In this document: piece after piece, positions 32,983 to 38,761 of the stretch | How the letters are laid out: each line of letters starts with the position of its first letter | Position numbering within the stretch: the first letter of the stretch is position 1 | From: Planctomycetota bacterium | Lineage (GTDB): Bacteria > Planctomycetota > Phycisphaerae > Sedimentisphaerales > Anaerobacaceae | Reading direction: 5' to 3' | NCBI GenBank assembly: GCA_023481165.1 | Contig: JAMCWO010000320.1 | Location: 1-38,761, forward strand | DNA length: 38,761 nucleotides | Made by a program: the position numbers and the translations under genes | The notes under the pieces: model-generated | Seen by the model: the letters and a program-made list of their open reading frames with translations, nothing else | Told to the model about the DNA's origin: nothing | Database searches by the model: none

Positions 32983-34653
32983 ATGAGAAGTGATGAGGTC
33001 AAGAAGGGGTTTCAGCGGGCGCCGCACCGAGCTTTGCTCCACGCCTGTGGTTTGAGCGATGCCGATATCAATAAGCCGTTCATCGGGGTGGCGAACAGCT
33101 TCTGCCAGATCGTGCCGGGGCATGTCCACCTGGATCAGGTGGCCAAGACCGTCAAAGAGGCCATTCGGGCGGCCGGCGGCGTGCCATTTGAGTTCAATAC
33201 GATCGCGGTCTGCGATGGCGTGGCGATGGGCCATACCGGCATGAAGTACTCGCTGGCCTCCCGCGAGATCGTCGCCGATTCGGTCGAGACGATGGTCCGG
33301 GCCCACTGCTTCGATGGCCTGGTCTGCATCGCCAACTGCGACAAGATCGTGCCGGGCATGCTCAATGCCTCCGTGCGGCTGAATATCCCGACCATCTACG
33401 TCTCCGGCGGACCGATGAAGGCGGGCAAGGCCGCCGACGGCCGGGCCGTCGATCTGATCAGCATCTTCGAGGGTGTCGCCCAGTTCAAAATCGGCAAGAT
33501 CAACCAGGCGCAGCTTGATGAGCTCGAACGCACCGGCTGCCCCACCTGCGGCAGTTGCTCCGGTTTGTTCACGGCCAACTCCATGAACTGCCTGGCCGAG
33601 GCGATCGGTATGGCCCTGCCGGGCAACGGCACGATTCCCGCCGTAGACCCGAAGCGGCAGGACCTGTACAAGGCGGTCGGCCGGCAGATCATGGAACTGG
33701 TCCGGAAGGACCTCAAGCCGCTCGATATCATCAGCCTCAAGTCGATGGATAACGCCCTGATGCTCGATATGGCGATGGGCGGCTCGACCAATACCGTGCT
33801 GCACACGCTGGCGCTGGCCAGCGAAGCGGGCATCCAGTACGACCTCGACCGGATCAACGCCATCTCAGCGCGGTGCCCCAACATCTGCAAGGTCTCGCCG
33901 TCCACCAGTAAGGTGCACGTCGAGGACGTGGATGCGGCGGGCGGGGTCAGTGCGATCCTCAACGAGATCAGCAAGGTGCCGGGCCTGCTGAACCTCGATT
34001 GCCCGACCGTTACCGGCAAGACGCTCGGCGAGAATATCGCCCACGCCGCGATCAAGAATCCGGAGGTCATTCACCCGCTGGCGAATGCCTACTCCAAGAC
34101 CGGCGGGCTGGCCGTGCTGCGCGGCAACCTTGCTCCGCAGGGGGCCGTGATCAAGAGCGCCGGTGTCGCTCCGGCCATGCTCACTCACACCGGTCCGGCG
34201 ATCATCTTCGACAGCCAGGAAGAGGCGGGCGAAGGCATCCTGGCGGGCAAGGTCAAAGCGGGCGACGTGGTCGTCATCCGCTACGAAGGCCCCAAGGGAG
34301 GTCCGGGCATGCAGGAGATGCTCAGCCCGACCAGCTACATCATGGGCGCGGGGCTGGGCGAATCGGTCGCGTTGATTACCGACGGCCGGTTCAGCGGCGG
34401 CACCCGCGGCGCCTGCATCGGGCACATCAGCCCGGAAGCGGCGGTCGGCGGGCCCATCGGGTTGCTCCAGAACGCCGATATCATCGAGATCGACATTCCG
34501 AACAACCGGATCGACGTCAAGCTCTCCAAGAAGGAGCTGGCCCAGCGCAAGAAGACCTGGAAACCGCCGGAGCCGCGGATCAAAACCGGCTGCCTGGCCA
34601 AGTATGCCGCCATGGCCACCAGCGCCGACACCGGCGGCGTTCTGAAGTGGTAA
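32983..34653 (+). CDS. ilvD: Dihydroxy-acid dehydratase
   Basis: IlvD dehydrates dihydroxy acids in branched-chain amino-acid synthesis using an Fe-S cluster. The 556-residue protein has CDKIVPGML (cluster Cys), [20 protein letters not shown] (second cluster motif), [20 protein letters not shown] and the C-terminal [20 protein letters not shown]. Length is normal. The ATG at 32983 has GGAG ten bases upstream; a TTG at 32977 is four bases from the same GGAG and is possible. It follows the repeat array directly. Confidence 0.97.
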   Translation: MRSDEVKKGFQRAPHRALLHACGLSDADINKPFIGVANSFCQIVPGHVHLDQVAKTVKEAIRAAGGVPFEFNTIAVCDGVAMGHTGMKYSLASREIVADSVETMVRAHCFDGLVCIANCDKIVPGMLNASVRLNIPTIYVSGGPMKAGKAADGRAVDLISIFEGVAQFKIGKINQAQLDELERTGCPTCGSCSGLFTANSMNCLAEAIGMALPGNGTIPAVDPKRQDLYKAVGRQIMELVRKDLKPLDIISLKSMDNALMLDMAMGGSTNTVLHTLALASEAGIQYDLDRINAISARCPNICKVSPSTSKVHVEDVDAAGGVSAILNEISKVPGLLNLDCPTVTGKTLGENIAHAAIKNPEVIHPLANAYSKTGGLAVLRGNLAPQGAVIKSAGVAPAMLTHTGPAIIFDSQEEAGEGILAGKVKAGDVVVIRYEGPKGGPGMQEMLSPTSYIMGAGLGESVALITDGRFSGGTRGACIGHISPEAAVGGPIGLLQNADIIEIDIPNNRIDVKLSKKELAQRKKTWKPPEPRIKTGCLAKYAAMATSADTGGVLKW

Positions 34654-34720
34654 AATTAGACTCATAATTCCATATTCGAGCCGATGGCGAATGTGAGGCT
34701 CGCTAAAGGAAACCGGCGAA

Positions 34721-35209
34721 GTGCGTGTTGTGAACGACGAAACGGTTTCGACAAAGTGGTATGCGGCGGGGTTGCACTTTGAGTGCGTGGTGTGCGGGCG
34801 GTGCTGCGCCGGGCCGGGGGAGGGGTATATCTGGGTGACCCGGCCGGAGATCGAGTTGATCGCGGAGCACTTGCGTATCACGCCGGAGAAGTTGCGGAGC
34901 CGGTTCCTGCGCCGGGTGGGCATGCGCACCACCATCGTCGAGCACAGCATGACCAAGGACTGCATCTTCCTGCGGTCGGTGGGGGGCACGAGGCAGTGTG
35001 CGATCTATTCGGTCCGGCCGGCGCAGTGCCGCAGTTGGCCGTTCTGGCCGGAGAATCTGTCCAGCCCCGAGGCCTGGAACCGGGCCGCCATGCGATGCCC
35101 CGGCGTCAATCGCGGCCGGCTCTATACCTGCGCAGACATCGAGAGAATCCGCGAGAACAGATCATGGTGGGAAAGCCCGAACAGCGCCGCCGACTCCTCG
35201 AAGAGGTAG
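34721..35209 (+). CDS. YkgJ-type Cys-cluster protein
   Basis: A 162-residue protein with the YkgJ/UPF0153 Cys-cluster pattern near the N-terminus: HFECVVCGRCCAGPGEGYIW, followed by KDCIFLRS, RQCAIYSVRPAQCRSWPFWP, and a later CPGV. Proteins of this family bind zinc or an Fe-S cluster; their role is unknown. The start is a GTG at 34721; a GTG at 34730 is also possible. The C-terminal 15 codons overlap the next gene, also of this family. Confidence 0.85.
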   Translation: MRVVNDETVSTKWYAAGLHFECVVCGRCCAGPGEGYIWVTRPEIELIAEHLRITPEKLRSRFLRRVGMRTTIVEHSMTKDCIFLRSVGGTRQCAIYSVRPAQCRSWPFWPENLSSPEAWNRAAMRCPGVNRGRLYTCADIERIRENRSWWESPNSAADSSKR

Positions 35210-35649
35210 CGGCGCTTTACGACTGGATCGAGGCGCAGGGGAAGCAGAACGCCGCCCGTGCCGGCCGGTGCCAGGCGTGCGGCAGGTGCTGTGACTTCCC
35301 CGCGTACGATCACCGGCTCTTCGTCACCCCGCCGGACGTCGCGCGCCTGGCCGCAAGGCTCGGCACGCGAAAGCTTAGAGCGATGACTGCCGACCGCTGT
35401 CCGTACCAGCAAGGGACGACCTGCGCAGTCCACGAGCATCGGTTCGCCGCGTGCCGGATCTTCTGCTGCGCCGGCGCTGCCGACTTCCAGAGTGAATTGA
35501 GCGAGGAAGCCCTGAGACGGCTCAAGGCCTTATGCGAGGAGCTTCGCGTCCCCTACCGCTATCAGGATCTCGGGGCAGCGCTGGCCGCGTTCAATTGCGA
35601 TACTTGTCGATCGGCTTCGGGACCTTGTCCTGCGGATCGCGCAGGTTGA
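35164..35649 (+). CDS. Second YkgJ-type Cys-cluster protein
   Basis: A 161-residue protein beginning MVGKPEQRRRLLEEVAALYD. It has GRCQACGRCCDFPAYDHRLF (the cluster motif), then DRCPYQQGTTCAVHEHRFAA and CRIFCCAGA, and a C-terminal NCDTCRSASGPCPADRAG. It overlaps the preceding paralogue by 46 bases and its end overlaps convergent ftsQ by 59 bases. The start lacks a strong ribosome site, which fits translational coupling to the upstream gene. Confidence 0.8.
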   Translation: MVGKPEQRRRLLEEVAALYDWIEAQGKQNAARAGRCQACGRCCDFPAYDHRLFVTPPDVARLAARLGTRKLRAMTADRCPYQQGTTCAVHEHRFAACRIFCCAGAADFQSELSEEALRRLKALCEELRVPYRYQDLGAALAAFNCDTCRSASGPCPADRAG

Positions 35650-36520
35650 TGTAGATGTACTTGGCCCCGGCGCTGAGCGAGCCGTAGTCCCGGTAGTAGG
35701 CGTAAAGCTTGGCGAGCTTCTGCTCGTCGGTGGCTTCCAGGTGCTTGGTCCACTCGCCGATCTCGGCGCCCCAGATGATCTGGGTGTCGTCCTTGGAGCG
35801 GAGCACGAGGTGCGGCTCGCGGCGGTTCTTGCGGCCGTTGTAGTTGCGCACGTCGATCGTGGCGATATGCTCCAGGAGCGGATTCTTGGGCGTCACCTGG
35901 GCATCCATCCGGTGCAGCAGCAGGGCCAGAGCGACCCCGGCGGCGACGTCCTGCTGATCGAAAGCCTGGCCGGGAAGGGGAACCCAATTCAGACTCACCC
36001 CCTTAAGCTCGACAATCGGCAAATGCGGCATCGGCATGTAGTCCAGCACGGTGAGTTCCGTATCGACGTAGATCTTCGAGCGGTCCTCCGGGACGTCGAT
36101 CAGGGCGACGGGCTTGCGCCAGCGGGCCTTGACGCGGACGGAATCGTAGGTCACCTGGACATCGACGTCGTCGAGCCAGGACATGGACTTCAGGTTGCGG
36201 GCCACGACCGCCGCCGTTTCCTCCGTCAGGGGAAAGCGCGTGCCGCCGGCGACCTGAGCCACGCGCTGCCGCAGATCGCCCTTGACCCACTCGGGCACCG
36301 CAGCGAGCACCAGCGGCCCGTCGGCGGCCGGGCTGATCGTTTTTACATACGCCTCGGCGTAGCGCAGGAACGCGCCCGAGGCCGCCAGAAAGACCAGCAC
36401 GGCGACCACTTTCAGAATCGCCGCCCAATTCCAGTCCCGCCGCGTCGAGCGCTTGGCCCACGCATTCCTCCAGGAGCGAATTCGCTCCCCAACACTGATC
36501 TTCTGCGTCTTTCTCGCCAC
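35591..36520 (-). CDS. ftsQ: Cell-division protein FtsQ-like
   Basis: The start is a GTG with GAGG six bases upstream; the frame is open to 36544. The 309-residue product has a basic cytoplasmic head, one membrane helix at about residues 36-55 (AAILKVVAVLVFLAASGAFL) and an extracytoplasmic region. A POTRA-like stretch follows (SWLDDVDVQVTYDSVRVKAR, then WRKPVALIDV and YVDTELTVLDYMP), with YIYINLRDPQDKVPKPIDKY near the end. Position behind murC-murB-ddl supports FtsQ, the divisome scaffold protein. Sequence identity to well-studied FtsQ appears low, so the call leans on context. Confidence 0.8.
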   Translation of the reverse strand: MARKTQKISVGERIRSWRNAWAKRSTRRDWNWAAILKVVAVLVFLAASGAFLRYAEAYVKTISPAADGPLVLAAVPEWVKGDLRQRVAQVAGGTRFPLTEETAAVVARNLKSMSWLDDVDVQVTYDSVRVKARWRKPVALIDVPEDRSKIYVDTELTVLDYMPMPHLPIVELKGVSLNWVPLPGQAFDQQDVAAGVALALLLHRMDAQVTPKNPLLEHIATIDVRNYNGRKNRREPHLVLRSKDDTQIIWGAEIGEWTKHLEATDEQKLAKLYAYYRDYGSLSAGAKYIYINLRDPQDKVPKPIDKYRN

Positions 36521-36568
36521 GTGAAGCCTCAACTCCCAGTGCACCCTTACCGATTCATGGCCGGCGGC

Positions 36569-37552
36569 TCATTTCGTCCGGCTACGATGCTGTGCCAACG
36601 TCGTGCGGACAATCCGCACGCACAACTCGCTCATCGAAAGGCCGATCCGGCCGGCCGCCTTCGGAAGCAGCGAGTGGCTCGTGAAGCCGGGGATCGTATT
36701 GACCTCCAGGGCATACGGCGTCCCATCCCCGGTCAGGATGAAATCCACCCGGGCGAAGTCCCGGCAGCCCAGCGCATCGAAGCAGGCCAGTGCCGCACTC
36801 TGGATGCGGGCCTGCACCGCCCGGTCCTCGATCGTATCGAAGAGATATTCTGTTCGATCATCCACGTACTTGGCCTGGTAATCATAGAACCCAGTCCGGC
36901 TGCGAATCTCGATGATCGGCAGCGCTTGGCGGCCGAGAACGCCGACCGTCAACTCGCGGCCCGGGATGAACGATTCGACCATGCAATCGCCGAATTCGCC
37001 CAGGACTTTTGTGGCGGCGGCCACCGCGTCCGCGCGGCTGTTGACGATGGATACACCCACGCTGCTGCCCTGCCGGATCGGTTTGACCACGAACCGCTCG
37101 CCGAATTGCCGCAACTGCTCCTGCAACTCCGCGGGTTTCGTGTCGCGCGTGAACTCTACAACCGCCGGTACATCCACGCCGGCACGGGCAAAGAGCCTCT
37201 TGCTCGCCATCTTGTCGAACGCCAGCCGGCTGGCCTCGGGGCCGCTGCCGGTGTAGACCAGGCCGCGCTCCTCAAAGACCCGCTGAAGCTGACCATCCTC
37301 GCCGAACTCGCCGTGCAGGGCCAGAAAGAAGACATCGACATCCCTGCGGTCGAGGATCTGCATATCGTCCGGCCGAATATCCGATGTGACGACATCAAGC
37401 CCGGCCTGTTGCATCGCCTCGGCGACGCAGCGTCCGCTCTCCAGGCTCACCTGCCGCTCGCGTCCGACCCCACCCCGGAGTACCGCTACCTTTATCTGTT
37501 CGTCGGCGTGCGACTTGCCGCACGACCTGATCTGCCCGATCGCCATTTCGCC
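36569..37552 (-). CDS. ddl: D-alanine--D-alanine ligase
   Basis: Ddl joins two D-Ala for peptidoglycan synthesis using ATP. The protein shows KVAVLRGGVGRERQVSLESG, FLALHGEFGEDGQLQRVFEE, GSGPEASRLAFDKMASKRLF, the ATP-grasp FVVKPIRQGSSVGVSIVNSR, and the C-terminal ARVDFILTGDGTPYALEVNT followed by IPGFT. The ATG at 37552 is used (328 residues); the open frame extends 14 codons into a repeat reading SYRSYRSGN. An ATG at 37543 is possible. It lies between murB and ftsQ. Confidence 0.95.
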   Translation of the reverse strand, partial: GEMAIGQIRSCGKSHADEQIKVAVLRGGVGRERQVSLESGRCVAEAMQQAGLDVVTSDIRPDDMQILDRRDVDVFFLALHGEFGEDGQLQRVFEERGLVYTGSGPEASRLAFDKMASKRLFARAGVDVPAVVEFTRDTKPAELQEQLRQFGERFVVKPIRQGSSVGVSIVNSRADAVAAATKVLGEFGDCMVESFIPGRELTVGVLGRQALPIIEIRSRTGFYDYQAKYVDDRTEYLFDTIEDRAVQARIQSAALACFDALGCRDFARVDFILTGDGTPYALEVNTIPGFTSHSLLPKAAGRIGLSMSELCVRIVRTTLAQHRSRTK

Positions 37553-37571
37553 CATCTGCGTTCTATTCCCA

Positions 37572-37614
37572 GACCGATAGGACCTATAGGACACAGGGGA
37601 CCTATAAGACCTAG
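37572..37614 (-). repeat. CCTATAGGA-type short tandem repeat ahead of ddl
   Basis: Successive units GACCGATAG, GACCTATAG, GACACAGGG, GACCTATAAGACCTAGG (plus strand) between murB and ddl. In the open frame upstream of the ddl start they read SYRSYRS. It is a sixth short-repeat type in the window. Confidence 0.65.
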
Positions 37615-37621
37615 GAAAACC

Positions 37622-38503
37622 CTATTGCCAAACTTCAATCTCGAGCTCCAACTCCACGTCGAACTGTTCACGGACCTTCTGTTTGATCGTGTCGATCAGT
37701 TGCATGACATCGCGGCTGGTGCAGCCGTCCCTGGCCACGATGAAGTTCGCGTGTTTCTCACTGACGACCGCCCCGCCGACTTGCAGGCCCTTGAGGCCCG
37801 CCCGGTCGATCAGGGCTCCCGCGGCGGCGCCCGGCGGGTTCTTGAACACGCAGCCGCAGTTCCGCGTGTTCAGGGGCTGGCTGTTCTTCTTGTAGATCCA
37901 GCCTTCCTTGACCGTCCGCAGGATTCGCTCCGGGTCGGCCTCTGCCAGCCGAAGCTGGGCGTTCAGGATGAACTTGGCCCGGATGTTCGTGGAACGATAA
38001 TCGAAAATCAGCTCGGGCTTCTTCTTCTCGTAGACATTGCCATGGATGTCCATCACTGTCACAGCTTCGACCGCCGCGCCGATGTCGCCGAAGCGGCCGC
38101 CGGCGTTCATCCGGACCGCCCCGCCGATGGAGCCCGGGATTCCGGTCAGGCTCTCCACGCCGGAGAGTCCCTTCTCGACGCAATCCAGCACGAGTTTGCT
38201 GAGCTCGGCCCCCGCCCAAGCGGTGACTCTGGGGCCCTCGAACTGGGTCCGGCCGAACTCCTCGCCTTGCAGCTTGATCACCGCACCGCGCACGCCGTCA
38301 TCGCTGACCAGCAGATTCGACCCGAAACCCAGGACGTGGATCCGGAGGTGATTCTCGTTGCACCGCCGGACGATCTCCTTGAGCTCGCGGACGTTCCGCG
38401 GCCGGATGAAATAATCCGCCGGCCCACCCAGCCGATACCACGTGTGCGGCGCCAGCGGATGATCCGGCTCAACAATTTCTTCGAAGCCGCTGAATATACT
38501 CAT
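37622..38503 (-). CDS. murB: UDP-N-acetylenolpyruvoylglucosamine reductase
   Basis: MurB is the FAD enzyme that reduces the enolpyruvyl group to give UDP-MurNAc. The 293-residue protein is of the shorter type. It has TWYRLGGPADYFIRPRNVRE, VLGFGSNLLVSDDGVRGAVI, the FAD/substrate motif GIPGSIGGAVRMNAGGRFGD, YRSTN, and the C-terminal CGCVFKNPPGAAAGALIDRA followed by SEKHANFIV. The usual catalytic Ser before VFKNP is Cys, as in many short-type MurB proteins. The start overlaps the murC stop. Confidence 0.96.
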   Translation of the reverse strand: MSIFSGFEEIVEPDHPLAPHTWYRLGGPADYFIRPRNVRELKEIVRRCNENHLRIHVLGFGSNLLVSDDGVRGAVIKLQGEEFGRTQFEGPRVTAWAGAELSKLVLDCVEKGLSGVESLTGIPGSIGGAVRMNAGGRFGDIGAAVEAVTVMDIHGNVYEKKKPELIFDYRSTNIRAKFILNAQLRLAEADPERILRTVKEGWIYKKNSQPLNTRNCGCVFKNPPGAAAGALIDRAGLKGLQVGGAVVSEKHANFIVARDGCTSRDVMQLIDTIKQKVREQFDVELELEIEVWQ

Positions 38504-38761
38504 CCGCTACCTTCCACACATCTCCGGCGCCCATCGTGATGACGACGTCGCCCGGACGCACGTTATGCTCCAGGCAATCACAGACAGCACGGAAGCTCGC
38601 CATGTACTCGGCATCGGTCCCCTGCCCGCGAATCCTCTCGGTCAGGATCCTGGCGTTGACCGCGTTACGGCTGGCCTCCGTATCCCGCGCGAAGAAGATC
38701 TCCGGGATCAGGACCTTGTCGGCGTCCCTGAAACTGGCCGCAAACTCCTCCAGGAGCGACT
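38469..38761 (-). CDS. murC: UDP-N-acetylmuramate--alanine ligase MurC (C-terminal part)
   Basis: The last 96 codons of MurC, which adds L-Ala to UDP-MurNAc, are visible; the start lies beyond the window. The segment SLLEEFAASFRDADKVLIPE, then IFFARDTEASRNAVNARILT, and near the end VRPGDVVITMGAGDVWKVAD match the C-terminal Mur-ligase domain (the GDxVxxxGAGD motif). It overlaps murB by 35 bases on the same strand. It was identified from the translated minus strand. Confidence 0.9.
   Translation of the reverse strand, partial: SLLEEFAASFRDADKVLIPEIFFARDTEASRNAVNARILTERIRGQGTDAEYMASFRAVCDCLEHNVRPGDVVITMGAGDVWKVADEYIQRLRRNC

Noticed and set aside
35741..38539. A plus-strand open frame of 932 codons opposite ftsQ, ddl and murB
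   Set aside because: Antisense shadow of secure cell-wall genes; composition is typical of out-of-frame translation.

Overview
This GC-rich window looks like a chromosomal segment of a planctomycete, probably of the class Phycisphaerae. That placement is inference. It rests on the sigma-28/FlgM flagellar block, on planctomycete-style prepilin-like proteins, on FtsQ/MurC/MurB/Ddl with otherwise bacterial housekeeping genes, and on many short intergenic repeats of kinds I associate with planctomycete assemblies. No rRNA, tRNA, CRISPR array or transposase was seen.

Layout. (1) 1-4950, plus strand: the end of a flagellar locus. It holds flhA (cut by the window edge), a small membrane protein, the flagellar sigma factor fliA, two small unknown genes, two lipoproteins and the anti-sigma factor flgM, which has a candidate sigma-28 promoter. 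Just after flgM lies a 20-base exact match to the Illumina P7 adapter, so the assembly around 4961-4980 is suspect. (2) 5068-6799: a small minus-strand gene, a zinc-ribbon gene and ruvB. (3) 6847-15088, minus strand: a tight housekeeping run read purA, uppS, cdsA, phoH, 7TM-HD phosphodiesterase, ybeY, corC-like, recO. (4) 15579-19620, plus strand: a surface module of two prepilin-like proteins flanking a secreted GLUG-repeat/PASTA protein. (5) 19614-28256, minus strand: two unknown genes, uppP, pgpA, a hicBA toxin-antitoxin pair, a dGTPase, a HIT protein, two related lipoproteins, a membrane protein and a DUF3795-type protein. (6) 28257-32982: an accessory region with a three-gene operon (unknown, GIY-YIG-like nuclease, unknown), an orphan MNT nucleotidyltransferase and a 13-copy array of a roughly 18-base motif. 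(7) 32983-38761: ilvD, two overlapping YkgJ-type iron-sulfur/zinc cluster proteins, then the minus-strand cell-wall cluster murC (partial), murB, ddl, ftsQ.

The strongest unexplained signal is the repeat content. At least six short repeat types are present: the CGAAACGAACCCAATT array; multi-hairpin elements in which an outer stem encloses two or three hairpins; a GCGGATT tandem; an ACACGGATT inverted repeat; a GAAGACAGAGGAC inverted repeat; and a CCTATAGGA type. Several lie inside genes or form their 5' ends: a lipoprotein signal peptide, an insertion in the dGTPase, an insertion in a lipoprotein linker, and the leader of ddl. This suggests that the repeats spread actively and are tolerated, or used, within coding sequence.
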